Positions 7,997 to 18,564 are shown, numbered from the stretch's first letter. The stretch is 51,080 nt of DNA from Pseudanabaena cinerea FACHB-1277 (GCF_014696345.1 NZ_JACJPY010000029.1:1-51080); one strand, 5' to 3'. Numbers and translations are program-made. Notes: generated by a model not told the origin, from the sequence alone.

Positions 7997-9322
7997 TTGT
8001 TCGATCTATTAACCAACATTCTGATTTGGATCATTGCCATCCCGATCTTCATTATTCTATTCAAGGCAATTCCTAAGGATTGGTTTCGCCTATTTGGATT
8101 ATTGATTTTTACGGCTTTGGTGATCATCATCTTCGCCAACTTTCGGTTTGTGGATGATCCGATCCCTAGAATTGTTGTAGATTTTCTGGCATTTCCCTTT
8201 ACCTTAGTAGGTATCATTTTGCTATTGCTATTTGTTAACTATTGGCTCAGACTAAAGGATCTCAAGGTCAAAAGTGGTGACAAAGTAGATAATAAGGGGG
8301 CATCCGAAAAAATTGGGATCGTTACTAAAGAGATATTCATCGTCCTGTTGATCTTTGCGATCGCCACTAATAATGCCACCTCAGAATTATTCGTTTGTTA
8401 TGTTGAGCAGCAAGGAGCCAATGCGATCGAACAGTCCTATCGCCGCCCTGTCCTCAACCTGACTGAACAGGAGTTATTAGACTTTAGAAGTGGCATATTT
8501 GATCTAATCGTTGTTCTTGCCGAAAACCCACCCTACGAGCCAAGACTGCAAGAGGCGGTGCGGATTTGGACTTTGGCAAGTCAACAACAAAAGCCCTATA
8601 TTGTTTTGAGCGGCGGTCGTCATACCACCTATCCGCCCACCAAGGCTTACCCTTGTCTGATTGCGCCAGCAGCACCGCCTAGTCGCACCAAGGAAACAAT
8701 TAGAGATGAGATTGCCACCCGTGCTGGCTCACCAGACATAGGACTGCGTTACGACCCGCGCTACGAAAAATTTTTTACAGCCCGCACTGCACCATCGGAT
8801 GAGATCGCGCCAGTTGATCAAACAGAAGCCGATCTAATGTGTGGCGCATTGCTGAATATACCGAATATGGCGGGACTGCGCTCTTTTATTATTTTGGAAC
8901 CCACGGGGCGGACGGTACGCAGTAGTGGCGATGAGATCAGTCAACTCATCAAATCCCTAGAGAAAAACAAATTACTGCGTGAAGATACCCGCAACAGTCG
9001 CCGCATTTTATTAATCACTTCACCCATTGAAGCTTCTCGCGCTTTCCTGTCCTTTAGAAACCAAGAATTAAATGCCGCACTAACGATCGCCAGCTATCCG
9101 TCAGATAGTCATACAGATCTAGCAAAGCAATGCCCCTGGCCTATAGGTAAGCAGTTTTCCCTAAAGCCAAAATATTTTTTATTTGATGCCAAGAGTTTTG
9201 TACAGTCAGAACGAGTTTGGACTGAGGTCAAGGAGCTAGTTTTTTATACCCTCAGATTTTGGTTGCGACCTCCCCTCAGTGATGAACGTCCTTACTTTCC
9301 TAAGTCGCCGCCCACATCTTAA
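7997..9322 (+). CDS. Membrane protein with YdcF/ElyC-type DUF218 domain
   Basis: A 441-residue protein. Three hydrophobic helices lie at the N-terminus (about 5-25, 32-50, 60-82) and one more near 108-123. A soluble domain with the DUF218 pattern follows: DLIVVLAENPPYEPRLQEAV, YIVLSGG, an acidic EADLM, FIILEPTGRTVRSS and RRILLITSPIEASRAFLSF. Relatives (YdcF, SanA, ElyC) are tied to envelope integrity or bind nucleotides, but the exact role is unknown. The start is a TTG at 7997, supported by the Shine-Dalgarno-like TTGGAGGGA four bases upstream. The insertion between the SGG and E motifs is longer than in short YdcF proteins. It converges with the RNA-binding protein gene through a shared hairpin. 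Confidence 0.75.
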   Translation: MFDLLTNILIWIIAIPIFIILFKAIPKDWFRLFGLLIFTALVIIIFANFRFVDDPIPRIVVDFLAFPFTLVGIILLLLFVNYWLRLKDLKVKSGDKVDNKGASEKIGIVTKEIFIVLLIFAIATNNATSELFVCYVEQQGANAIEQSYRRPVLNLTEQELLDFRSGIFDLIVVLAENPPYEPRLQEAVRIWTLASQQQKPYIVLSGGRHTTYPPTKAYPCLIAPAAPPSRTKETIRDEIATRAGSPDIGLRYDPRYEKFFTARTAPSDEIAPVDQTEADLMCGALLNIPNMAGLRSFIILEPTGRTVRSSGDEISQLIKSLEKNKLLREDTRNSRRILLITSPIEASRAFLSFRNQELNAALTIASYPSDSHTDLAKQCPWPIGKQFSLKPKYFLFDAKSFVQSERVWTEVKELVFYTLRFWLRPPLSDERPYFPKSPPTS

Positions 9323-9350
9323 CCATGCCGCGCTTTAGGTGACATTACAA

Positions 9351-9381
9351 AAAAGGGTTCCGCACCGCGAAACCCTTTTTA
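9351..9381. terminator. Bidirectional hairpin terminator
   Basis: AAAAGGGTTCCGC pairs with GCGAAACCCTTTT around an ACC loop, with an A run before and a T run after. It sits between the convergent DUF218 and RRM genes and can serve both. Confidence 0.8.
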
Positions 9382-9382
9382 T

Positions 9383-9892
9383 TTATCTTGCTGCACCCTG
9401 TGCTTCTAGTAACTGCTGCTTGAGACGCTCTAGATCATTTGCCCAACGTGGGTCAGGCTGATGTGCTTCAGAAGTAGTACTGCTGCTAGATGCAGAATTG
9501 CTGGATTTCTTGTTATTGCTGCGTTTTTTACGCTTAGCGCTAGGCTTAGCAGGTGCAGCAACAGCGATCGCCTCATTATTATCACTAGCGACTGCATCTT
9601 CAGTGCTTTCATCAACATCTGAACCGTCTTCACCCTTACCTTTAGTGCGAGGCAAGGCTTTTTCTAGTTTCAGGACAGCGCCGTTGAAGTCATAGCCGTT
9701 GAACTTTTCGATCACAGTATCCGCTAACTCATCAGAGCCGACAGTTACAAATCCAAAGCCACGGCACTTACCAGTCTTACGATCAGTGATAACTTTGAGC
9801 GATACCGAATCACCTGATTCATTGAAAATTTTTTCTAGAGCTTGGCGATCTAATTCTGCTGGCAAGTTGCCAACATAAAGGCGAATGGACAT
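9383..9892 (-). CDS. RRM-type RNA-binding protein (cyanobacterial Rbp family)
   Basis: A 169-residue RNA-binding protein. One RNA recognition motif covers residues 1-80, with RNP2 as RLYVGNLP and RNP1 as CRGFGFVTV. Cyanobacterial Rbp proteins bind single-stranded RNA and many are induced by cold; some help localise photosynthesis mRNAs. The tail is longer than usual: an acidic part (about 90-105), then a Ser/Lys/Asn-rich stretch with SAKRKKRSNNKKSSNS, and a final amphipathic helix RWANDLERLKQQLLEAQ. The long AT-rich region upstream, with tandem repeats, may be a regulated leader. I cannot say which Rbp paralogue this is. Confidence 0.9.
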   Translation of the reverse strand: MSIRLYVGNLPAELDRQALEKIFNESGDSVSLKVITDRKTGKCRGFGFVTVGSDELADTVIEKFNGYDFNGAVLKLEKALPRTKGKGEDGSDVDESTEDAVASDNNEAIAVAAPAKPSAKRKKRSNNKKSSNSASSSSTTSEAHQPDPRWANDLERLKQQLLEAQGAAR

Positions 9893-10265
9893 GATGATAG
9901 AAAACCTCTACGCTATGAAATCTTCAGCAGGTGACTAGAGCCGCCGCTACAAAAACCTGTTTAAGAACCCGTTTAAGAAACTTTTTTTGCTAGTTATTGA
10001 TTAAAATACCTAGCCTAAATGCCTAGCCTTAAATAACTAGCCTTAAATAGTTAGTTTGAATTGGTGCTATGAACTTTGTGCAACCTGCGATTAATCTTTA
10101 AAATACGATACTTTTGTACCGCTTAACAACATAACATGAAATTGTTAATTTTCAAAACATATTGTAACTAAAGTATCAAAATTTTTATAATCCCTTGACT
10201 ATTAGATTTTGGGCAATGTACTATGTGCTTCCATAAATTTAAACAAAGAATTAAACAAAAAATTT
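9893..10265. other. Long AT-rich region upstream of the RRM gene with imperfect tandem repeats
   Basis: About 370 bases without a convincing gene. Between 10007 and 10060 a 13-14 base unit of the form tacctagcctaaa recurs about four times, getting less exact toward the right end. At 9958-9980 the motif GTTTAAGAA is present twice. The region probably holds the promoter and a long 5' leader of the RRM gene (minus strand), a known feature of cold-regulated Rbp genes. No terminator or riboswitch consensus was recognised. Confidence 0.5.
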
Positions 10266-10421
10266 ATGGAATTTATTGGAGCTTTGTTTATAATTGCTTC
10301 CGTATGGGCTTCGCAATGGCTGAATGATGCGGAAAAGAAGAAAGAGCAAGAGATCGAGAAAAGAGTGAAGGAAAAACTAAAGGATGAGCCTCATGTCAAT
10401 GTGAGGATCATTGATAAATGA
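10266..10421 (+). CDS. Small single-pass membrane protein, hypothetical
   Basis: A possible 51-residue peptide: a hydrophobic N-terminus (MEFIGALFIIASVWASQWL) followed by a highly charged helix rich in Glu and Lys (about 22-42). The pattern is that of a small membrane-anchored coiled-coil peptide. The frame is open upstream to 10209, but that part is poor in hydrophobic logic, and there is no clear ribosome site for either start. It lies alone between the RRM leader and the rhomboid gene. It may be spurious. Confidence 0.4.
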   Translation: MEFIGALFIIASVWASQWLNDAEKKKEQEIEKRVKEKLKDEPHVNVRIIDK

Positions 10422-10561
10422 TTCTCACAAAGGTAGGCGCAATTTATGAATTGCCCCTACCCATGAATCAGGGTTCCCAGTCCTTTTGCGTAAACCCTAA
10501 GTTAATTTAGGGTTGCCATGCCCCAAATCAGTATGATCAGTGTGTTGTCACTATATTTTTT

Positions 10562-11164
10562 ATGTGGGATCTTAAGGTTGTGAAAAAAAAGCTGCAATCA
10601 ATTGGGAAAGAGCTAAAAGAGCAGATTCAAATTTTAGCTGCGGTGACATTAATTTTTTGGGTGGTATTTATTATTGATCGAAGTTTTTGGAATGGCAATC
10701 TCAGTCAGTTTGGGATCATGCCTCGTCGCTTAATTGGGCTGCGGGGTATTTTATTTGCGCCGTTTCTCCATGGCAATTTCTATCATATTGCCTCAAACAC
10801 AGCCTCATTCTTGGTTTTAGGCTGGATGGTGATGCTCCGCAATACCAATGATTTTTATTTTGTGTCCGTGTTTACAGCGATCGCCTCAGGCTTAGGCACT
10901 TGGCTTGTGGGCAGCCCTTACTCGGTGCATATTGGTGCTAGTGGTGTGATTTTTGGCTATTTTGGTTATTTGCTATCGCGGGGCTATTTTGAAAAAAGCT
11001 TTGTGGCGATCGCCATTTCCATAACGATCGCGATGAGCTATGGCAGCCTCATTTGGGGGATATTGCCGACTCGCTCATATATTTCATGGGAGGGGCATCT
11101 GTTTGGCTTTATTGGTGGCGTATTGGCGGCGAGGATTTTGGCGGCAAAAACGAAAATCTCGTAA
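10562..11164 (+). CDS. Rhomboid-family intramembrane serine protease
   Basis: A 200-residue, six-helix membrane protease that cleaves transmembrane substrates within the bilayer. The catalytic serine is in GASGVIFGYFGY and the catalytic histidine in WEGHLFGFIGG. The family's HxxxN element is seen in HGNFYHIASNTASFLVLG. A short cytoplasmic N-terminus of about 25 charged residues precedes the first helix. Length is normal for the minimal bacterial type. The gene stands alone and ends at a clear hairpin terminator. Substrates cannot be guessed from the context. Confidence 0.92.
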   Translation: MWDLKVVKKKLQSIGKELKEQIQILAAVTLIFWVVFIIDRSFWNGNLSQFGIMPRRLIGLRGILFAPFLHGNFYHIASNTASFLVLGWMVMLRNTNDFYFVSVFTAIASGLGTWLVGSPYSVHIGASGVIFGYFGYLLSRGYFEKSFVAIAISITIAMSYGSLIWGILPTRSYISWEGHLFGFIGGVLAARILAAKTKIS

Positions 11165-11189
11165 AAATCATCATAAAGACCCCTCATAA

Positions 11190-11214
11190 AAAAAGACGCG
11201 AATGCGTCTTTTAT
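11190..11214. terminator. Hairpin terminator after the rhomboid gene
   Basis: AAAAGACGC and GCGTCTTTT face each other across a GAAT loop (11191-11212), followed by TATAT. It lies between convergent genes, and the A run on the left could also serve the minus-strand receiver gene. Confidence 0.8.
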
Positions 11215-11238
11215 ATATTTATGTTTTAGCTTGATAAA

Positions 11239-11616
11239 TTAGGCAACACTTTTAATTGCTTCTAACAAACTTTTGGTACAAGCTCCCTTTTCACAAAAGG
11301 CATCAATGACTGCACCATTGGCGATCGCCCTTGTTTTGCCACCATCGGCAGCCGAGTAAGCGACAATTTTGATGTGGGGATATTGATTTTTGATGGCTCT
11401 AGATGCATCCCATCCGTCCATTATCGGCATATGCAAGTCCATGACCACAACATCAGGCTCATGTCTACATACTTGGGCGATCGCCTCTTTACCATTATCA
11501 GCAACTACTACATTACCAATGCAAGATTGTAGAGAAAGCGCAAGTTTGAGGGTGCATCTAGTCAGTTCGTGGTCATCCACCACCAAAACGCGCAAAGTTT
11601 TTGTAGAAGATGTCAT
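11239..11616 (-). CDS. Single-domain response regulator (CheY-like receiver)
   Basis: A stand-alone phosphoacceptor receiver of about 125 residues. The acidic pocket is VLVVDDHE, the phosphorylated aspartate is in DVVVMDLHMPIMDG, the switch residues are VAYSAAD, and the lysine equivalent lies in FCEKGA. There is no output domain, so it acts through protein contacts. The frame continues upstream to 11682, but the ATG at 11616 (MTSSTKTLRVLVVDD) puts the receiver at the normal distance from the start. No histidine kinase is next to it. Sequence alone does not tell the pathway. Confidence 0.88.
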   Translation of the reverse strand: MTSSTKTLRVLVVDDHELTRCTLKLALSLQSCIGNVVVADNGKEAIAQVCRHEPDVVVMDLHMPIMDGWDASRAIKNQYPHIKIVAYSAADGGKTRAIANGAVIDAFCEKGACTKSLLEAIKSVA

Positions 11617-11751
11617 GGTAGGTTCGTTAAATAGGACTTGACAATTACGAGAATATGTAATTGAAGATACTACTTTCAACAATTTTTAGCTTCTATCGCA
11701 GGGACTAATACCTATTTTTCCAGTGCCATGGCGCTGAAAAAATAACAGAAC

Positions 11752-13246
<1,495 letters not shown>

Positions 13247-14266
13247 ATGACTTTGATTGCCGAACTTGATCATCAACTAAATCCACAGGCGATCGCTGAG
13301 ATCCTTCGCCAAGAGTTACAGAGCCTTAATCTTGAGGATGTGACCGTTGCTGCCGCCATTGTCGATAGCAATTTGGACTTACAAATTCGCTCAAATTCCG
13401 CCATTGACAAGGAAAAACTGCTGACATTAATCCATGGCAGACTTCAAGGTTTGTCGATAGAATCATTGGCAAAATTTAGGATTCATTGTTGGCGCAACTC
13501 AGAAATGGCAGAATCGCGCTGGCTATGGTCGGAGCAGTTTATGTTAAAAACCCTTGAAGTAGTACCTCAAGACATTGCAGCAGATGTTAATGGAGCGCGA
13601 TCACCAGAGCCGCAGCTTTCCAAAAATTCTGTATTACAGTCGGCGATCAGCCAGATTGCCAGTACTAATCCCAAAATGCAGCAGCAACTGTTAGCGTTGC
13701 AACAAGAGAATGTTAGTAATAGCGATCGCCTTGATCGATCCCCAATTGCCGAGCAGTCCATAGATACTAAACCTAGCCCAAATTTTCAAGGAGATGCTAG
13801 AAATGTAAATTTCTCATCGGATACCGCTCAAAGCTATTGGTACTTAGTATTAGTTGGTCTATCGATAGTGCTAATTGGTTTGGGCATTGGGGCAGTGGTG
13901 CGGACGCTAACGACAAAAACTACGGTTGCGACTCAGGGTTTGCCTGCTTCTGTGGTCACATTGCCATCAGCGATCGCCGAGCCGTCAACACCGCTAGAGG
14001 CTCCCGTCTCTGCTAGTCCTATGCCCTTGGCAGAATCTAGCCCTGTTAGTCCCATAGTCACATTGAGTAAATTTAATTTGGTGGAAAATGGCATGACGAT
14101 TGAGCAGGTGGAGCAAATATTTGGAGTGACAGGCAAAGTGATTGCGGAAACAAGCTCAGATGAATCCGTTGGCAGAGTATATTCTTGGCGCAACCCTGAA
14201 GGCAGCAATGCGATTATTGAGTTTAAAAATGGTCAGGTGGTTGCTAAGGCGCAAGCGGGTTTGTGA
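13247..14266 (+). CDS. Single-pass membrane protein with C-terminal SmpA/DUF3862-like domain
   Basis: A hypothetical protein of 339 residues. The N-terminal 90 residues form a small alpha-beta unit (LIAELDHQLNPQAIAEILR... to FRIHCWR). A low-complexity stretch follows, then one transmembrane helix (YWYLVLVGLSIVLIGLGIG, about residue 205), a Pro/Ser/Ala-rich linker and a C-terminal domain. That domain opens NGMTIEQVEQIFGVTGKVI and ends YSWRNPEGSNAIIEFKNGQ, the pattern of SmpA/OmlA- or DUF3862-type folds, which face the periplasm or outer membrane. The ATG at 13247 is preferred over a TTG at 13238 because the aggaag site is ten bases upstream of it but only two from the TTG. Function unknown. 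Confidence 0.7.
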   Translation: MTLIAELDHQLNPQAIAEILRQELQSLNLEDVTVAAAIVDSNLDLQIRSNSAIDKEKLLTLIHGRLQGLSIESLAKFRIHCWRNSEMAESRWLWSEQFMLKTLEVVPQDIAADVNGARSPEPQLSKNSVLQSAISQIASTNPKMQQQLLALQQENVSNSDRLDRSPIAEQSIDTKPSPNFQGDARNVNFSSDTAQSYWYLVLVGLSIVLIGLGIGAVVRTLTTKTTVATQGLPASVVTLPSAIAEPSTPLEAPVSASPMPLAESSPVSPIVTLSKFNLVENGMTIEQVEQIFGVTGKVIAETSSDESVGRVYSWRNPEGSNAIIEFKNGQVVAKAQAGL

Positions 14267-14302
14267 GGTGAAATCAAATGGCTACGCCATTTGATTTCAC
14301 CT
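14266..14302. terminator. Hairpin shared by two convergent genes, overlapping both stop codons
   Basis: A perfect 17-pair stem: AGGTGAAATCAAATGGC at 14266-14282, loop tac, and its complement at 14286-14302. Each arm includes one base of the stop codon of the adjacent gene. There is no T run, so it may protect 3' ends rather than terminate. Confidence 0.65.
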
Positions 14303-15285
14303 TAGAAGGGTTTCCAATCTGGCGATCGCAACATTTTAAAATGCTCTAGGCGTTGATGAAAATAACTGGGATCGAGTTTGCTATGGTTGTGGGCGATCGC
14401 GTACTTGACACTAATTGCCCATGACCAAATTTGAGCAACCTGCGTCAAAGATTGCATTGTACTTAATTCAATATTTTCAAGGGGCTGTACTAGTTGATAG
14501 CCATGTAAAAAGGCTTTGCGAACACTGGGACTAATACCAGCTTGCAGTGTGACTTGCAAAAACTTGGCAATGTCAAAGGCTCGCCACCCATATCCGCATT
14601 GGTCAAAGTCAAACAGGGTGATTTCGTTTGCTTCTGTAAAATGGACATTGCCACTATGGGGATCACCCCAACAGACTGCCCAGAGGGGTGCTTCGCGGGG
14701 TAGTTGACAGATTTGTTTTTTGATTTGGGCGATCGCCGCATTTAAATATGATTGTGCTGTAGATGATAGAAATGGCGACAGATCGAGCAGTGAATTGTCT
14801 AATAAATATTCAATAGTCAAGGCGGGGCGATCGGCATAGGTGCAAAAAGCATGGGAGGCTTGATGTAGTTTGGCTAGGGTTTCCCCTAGCTTTTGGGCTT
14901 GGGATTTATTGAGATCCCCTAGAGCAACCTTACCTGCCGCATAGGTAAATAAAGCTGCAAAACGTTTACCTTCTAAGGAATCGATCTCGATCGCTAATTT
15001 GTCGTCTTGGGTGGAGAGGGGATAGGCGACAGGAATTTGTTGTTGTTGCAAAAAACTGAGAAATTCTAACTCGAACTGAATATCAACATGGGTTCGCCAA
15101 TGGGCATGGGATATACGCAGGACATAGCGGCGATCCTCCGTTTCTACTAAGTAGATATCGCTCAGTCCCCGCATCCAGAAAACGCAGTTTTTGACAGGAG
15201 CGATCGCATAACGGGGCAGAAGTCTCGTGATGATGGCTTGGGGCGCAAGGGTGGAGTAACTGACGGGAAAGAGATGGTCAGACAT
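14302..15285 (-). CDS. Aminoglycoside phosphotransferase-family kinase
   Basis: A protein-kinase-like small-molecule kinase of 327 residues (APH/choline kinase/ThrB-II group). Visible are the ATP-site lysine region YVLRISH, the Brenner catalytic motif VCWGDPHSGNVHF and the metal-binding LFDFDQCGYGWRAFDIAKF. The long C-terminal helical part fits the family. The start is taken at the ATG at 15285 (MSDHLFPVSYS). The frame is open to 15333, but the extra 16 residues are not needed. Substrate unknown; homoserine-kinase-like or antibiotic-kinase-like activity cannot be separated from the sequence. Confidence 0.85.
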   Translation of the reverse strand: MSDHLFPVSYSTLAPQAIITRLLPRYAIAPVKNCVFWMRGLSDIYLVETEDRRYVLRISHAHWRTHVDIQFELEFLSFLQQQQIPVAYPLSTQDDKLAIEIDSLEGKRFAALFTYAAGKVALGDLNKSQAQKLGETLAKLHQASHAFCTYADRPALTIEYLLDNSLLDLSPFLSSTAQSYLNAAIAQIKKQICQLPREAPLWAVCWGDPHSGNVHFTEANEITLFDFDQCGYGWRAFDIAKFLQVTLQAGISPSVRKAFLHGYQLVQPLENIELSTMQSLTQVAQIWSWAISVKYAIAHNHSKLDPSYFHQRLEHFKMLRSPDWKPF

Positions 15286-15510
15286 ACCTGAAATATGCTG
15301 CAAAGACCTATCTGCAACGGGCATAGCGATCAATGAGTTGGTAACTTGGGACTAAGGCTGCAAAGCAATCCCCATTGCGAGATACAAGTTCTCGCGGCTT
15401 TAGGGTTTGTTGGCATATTTTTAGATATATCCGAGAGTGACAGTCAAAAGTGTTTATTAGCAACTAAATACCCAAAAAGATCCCCGAAAGATATTTTTGC
15501 ATAATAATTT

Positions 15511-15541
15511 TTACATAATTTTTACATAATTTCTGTATAAT
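15511..15541 (+). promoter_or_regulatory. Possible promoter for ccs1
   Basis: TATAAT at 15536-15541, directly preceded by TG, with a weak TTACAT at 15511-15516 (spacing 19). Two copies of atttttacataa lie across it. The rest of 15286-15654 shows no gene. Confidence 0.4.
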
Positions 15542-15654
15542 AGTTTTGCGTAAGCCCTATGTTTGAAAAGTTCCGCTCCCACTATCAACCAGACTTCAAC
15601 ACAGCCGATCTCTAGCTATAATCTTTAGATTATCGACAAGCATCTTATTAGCAA

Positions 15655-17046
15655 GTGTTCCCACAAATTCCATTGCAATTTCAGCAAATTAATCAACAAG
15701 TCAGCCTAAAGATGCAGCAAATTTGGCGGCATCAATTTGTGTCGCTATTAGCTAATCTCAAGGTGGCGATCGCCCTATTATTGCTAATTGCCCTATTTAG
15801 CATTTCTGGTACTGTGATTGAGCAGGGGCAAACCTTAGATTTTTACAAAGAAAATTATCCCGAACATCCCGCCCTATTTGGTTTTCTATCCTTTAAGGTG
15901 ATTTTGGCGATCGGGCTAAACCATGTTTATGGTAGCTGGTGGTTTCTCACCCTGCTCATTTTGTTTGGTTCTAGCCTCACCGCCTGTACTTTCAATCGTC
16001 AATTACCAATTCTTAAAGCGTCCAAACGTTGGTTTTATTATACGAAACCCCAAAGCTTTGCCAAACTGCCCCTAGCGACAGAAATTAGCAATGGTAATCT
16101 TCAGCAATTAGCGGACTGTCTTAAGGCGAGAAATTATCACGTTTTTCAAGAAGGCGATCGCCTCTATGGGCGAAAAGGTCTAATTGGGCGGGTTGGACCG
16201 ATTATTGTCCATGCCAGTATGTTGCTAATCCTGATTGGTTCTATTTGGGGATCGCTGACAGGCTTTATCGCACAGGAGATGGTTCCTAGTGGTAATACTT
16301 TTCAGGTCAATAATATTACAGAAGCGGGTATTTGGTCAGCTTCACGGGTTCCTAAGGATTGGTCAGTGCGCGTTAATCGGTTTTGGATTGATTACACTCC
16401 CAAAGGCAATATTGATCAGTTTTATTCCGACTTATCGGTACTAGATCGCGACGGACATGAGGTTGATCGTCAGACGATCCATGTCAATAAGCCTCTCAAA
16501 TATAAAGGTGTCACCTTCTATCAGGCAAATTGGGATATTGCCGCCGTGCGCTTCACGCTCAACAATAGCCCCATATTACAGTTGCCCGTTCGCAAATTAG
16601 AATCCACTACGGGCGGTAGGCAAGTTTGGGGAACATGGATTCCCACTAAACCCGACTTGAGTGCAGGAATTACCCTAATTACTCCCGACTTGCAGGGTAC
16701 TTTCTTGATCTATGACGAAGCAGGTAATCTCTTAACGACATTGCGAACTAATGGACAAATGGAAGTTAATGGCATTACGCTGACACTAAAGGAGGCGATC
16801 GGCAGTACGGGCTTACAAATCAAGGCAGATCCTGGTATTCCCATTGTCTATGCAGGTTTTGGACTATTGATGGCAGGTGTAATTATGAGCTATGTTAGCC
16901 ATTCACAGGTTTGGGCTTTGCAAGTGGGCGATCGCCTATACTTGGGGGGCAAGACCAACCGCGCCCAAGTTAGTTTTGAATCCGAATTAATTGATTTAGT
17001 GACAGATTCCAACCTGCATCTTCATACAGATTGCGCCATATCCTAA
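15655..17046 (+). CDS. ccs1: Cytochrome c biogenesis protein Ccs1 (ResB family)
   Basis: Ccs1/CcsB works with CcsA to deliver haem and attach it to c-type cytochromes in the thylakoid lumen (system II). The protein has three N-terminal membrane helices (about 33-53, 82-105 and 170-192 from the GTG start). They are followed by a large lumenal domain with [20 protein letters not shown], the conserved ResB signature. A last helix ([20 protein letters not shown]) completes the topology. Length 463 is normal. The GTG at 15655 has no strong ribosome site, and the ATG at 15712 is an alternative giving 444 residues. No ccsA is nearby. Confidence 0.93.
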   Translation: MFPQIPLQFQQINQQVSLKMQQIWRHQFVSLLANLKVAIALLLLIALFSISGTVIEQGQTLDFYKENYPEHPALFGFLSFKVILAIGLNHVYGSWWFLTLLILFGSSLTACTFNRQLPILKASKRWFYYTKPQSFAKLPLATEISNGNLQQLADCLKARNYHVFQEGDRLYGRKGLIGRVGPIIVHASMLLILIGSIWGSLTGFIAQEMVPSGNTFQVNNITEAGIWSASRVPKDWSVRVNRFWIDYTPKGNIDQFYSDLSVLDRDGHEVDRQTIHVNKPLKYKGVTFYQANWDIAAVRFTLNNSPILQLPVRKLESTTGGRQVWGTWIPTKPDLSAGITLITPDLQGTFLIYDEAGNLLTTLRTNGQMEVNGITLTLKEAIGSTGLQIKADPGIPIVYAGFGLLMAGVIMSYVSHSQVWALQVGDRLYLGGKTNRAQVSFESELIDLVTDSNLHLHTDCAIS

Positions 17047-17055
17047 CTCTGGAAT

Positions 17056-17931
17056 TTAGCGAACGCCCGCATAGGCACTGTAAATGCAGCGATCGCCTGC
17101 CTGTTCGCTTGGCTTTGCGTTGGGGACACTAACATAGAAATGCTGGATTCTGAGTAAGTTTTCCCATTCCCATAGCTTTGTGCCATCGTCATAGCTCTTG
17201 ATTGCCTTTGCCTTCCCAAAATTACGGCTATCTGTTTCCGTCAAATCTCGCGCCCTTAATTCCGCAATTAGCTGTGCAGATGTATCTATGGAGAGCGGCG
17301 TAATTATGGGATTTTGCCAAAACTGTTGGATCACGGCTGCCACCTGAGGATGATTTTTGAGCGTAGCATGGCGCAGTCCTTGCAACTGCACAACTTGAGC
17401 ATGGGCAAACTGCGAAGCACCAAGGGGAACAATGCCATCGGTATGATGCCCAATATCACTAATAATCGATAGAGTCGGAATTTTGGCGGCGATCGCTTCG
17501 GCAATGGGACGGCGATTTCTGCCTAGATCCCGCGCTATCAAGGGAAATATGCGTAGAGGATCAAATAAGCGCCCCAAATCTGAGCCACCCACGGGCGAAC
17601 CGATTAACACAAGGCTATGTACCCGTGGCCACCATTGAGGATTTCTCGACAATATCTCCAGCCAGATCAATCCCCCCATCGAATGCGCCACGATGCGCCA
17701 AGGTAGATCAGGATATGCGGCGATCGCGGTTTGGGCAGTCTGCTCGACATAGTTAATTAGCGGCGCGATCTTTAGCCAAGTATTAAGCCAACCAAGGTTA
17801 GGCGTATAGATAGGGATATCACCGTACCGATTAGCGATTGAGCGGGCAAGACTGTTAATATCGCGATCACGATCAGCCCAGCCATGCTGTCCAAATAATA
17901 CAAATCTTGACCCAAAACTTTCGTGAAGCAT
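17056..17931 (-). CDS. Alpha/beta-fold hydrolase (lipase-like)
   Basis: A 291-residue cytoplasmic hydrolase. The nucleophile elbow is AHSMGGLIW, the oxyanion-loop region is LFGQHGWADRDRD, an acidic residue sits in HHTDGIVPLG and the catalytic histidine is probably in LRHATLKNH. Together these make the usual Ser-Asp-His set. The wording suggests the triacylglycerol lipase/GPI-inositol deacylase-like branch. About 90 residues follow the core and are not recognised. It converges with ccs1 nine bases away and follows the degenerate receiver gene by 12 bases on the same strand, so those two may be an operon. Confidence 0.8.
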   Translation of the reverse strand: MLHESFGSRFVLFGQHGWADRDRDINSLARSIANRYGDIPIYTPNLGWLNTWLKIAPLINYVEQTAQTAIAAYPDLPWRIVAHSMGGLIWLEILSRNPQWWPRVHSLVLIGSPVGGSDLGRLFDPLRIFPLIARDLGRNRRPIAEAIAAKIPTLSIISDIGHHTDGIVPLGASQFAHAQVVQLQGLRHATLKNHPQVAAVIQQFWQNPIITPLSIDTSAQLIAELRARDLTETDSRNFGKAKAIKSYDDGTKLWEWENLLRIQHFYVSVPNAKPSEQAGDRCIYSAYAGVR

Positions 17932-17943
17932 TCCTAATCGCCC

Positions 17944-18564
17944 TTAGCGCCTAATGATCACCCCACGATACATTACTGCCCCCTTGGTATCAGCATCGGA
18001 CTTAGATTTATCGGACTTAGATTTATTTTTAGTAGTTGAACGGTTAGGAGCCTCAGCTTCATCCGCGATCGCTTCAGGGTTCTTTAGGCTTGCTTGAGAT
18101 GAATTATTACTGATTGTCCGCATAATCTTTTCCAGAGGAGAAGTATCTAGCGAACAACCTATCAATGCCGTCACCCTTGCCACCTCTGCAATCAAATTTT
18201 CTGAAGATAACCTTGGCAAAACATCCGATGCGCCCCGGCGCAATGCCCAGCTATGCTCAATGTCTTTGATCTTTTCCTGCCGAGGATTAAACAGGACTAT
18301 TTTAGTTTTAGAATTATTTTTGCTAGCCCATTGGCAGACCGAAGATGATTGCAACATCTCAGAGTTAGGACTTTTGATTGCCATATCCACCAGCAACAGG
18401 TCAGGCAAGTATTGCTGATCGCAGGTTTCGAGGTACTGCACAAGCTCTATAGAAGCTTTTTCCCAGATTACCTCTAGCTGCTGAGTAGCCAAAGCTGTCT
18501 GCCACAATTGTCCTTGCCCTTGGTCAGTGTGCATCATTAAAACAGCCTTTTTTTGCTCAGACAT
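17944..18564 (-). CDS. Receiver-like protein with basic linker and YRG tail
   Basis: A 206-residue protein whose first 130 residues follow the receiver fold: LMMHTDQGQGQLW in place of the usual acidic DD pair, LLLVDMAIKS with the phospho-acceptor-like aspartate, IVLFNPRQEK, and RRGASDVLPR near the end. The loss of the paired acids suggests it is not phosphorylated in the normal way. A Lys/Ser-rich linker (KNKSKSDKSKSD) leads to GAVMYRGVIIRR, a short tail resembling the YRG motif of small cyanobacterial DUF4278 proteins. The start is the ATG at 18564; a TTG at 18585 is also open. Probably co-transcribed with the hydrolase. Confidence 0.65.
   Translation of the reverse strand: MSEQKKAVLMMHTDQGQGQLWQTALATQQLEVIWEKASIELVQYLETCDQQYLPDLLLVDMAIKSPNSEMLQSSSVCQWASKNNSKTKIVLFNPRQEKIKDIEHSWALRRGASDVLPRLSSENLIAEVARVTALIGCSLDTSPLEKIMRTISNNSSQASLKNPEAIADEAEAPNRSTTKNKSKSDKSKSDADTKGAVMYRGVIIRR

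Noticed and set aside
11712-11742. Inverted repeat TTTTCCAGTGCC/GCGCTGAAAA as sqdB terminator
   Set aside because: The stem has a mismatch, and neither strand has a T run after the stem, so I did not call it.
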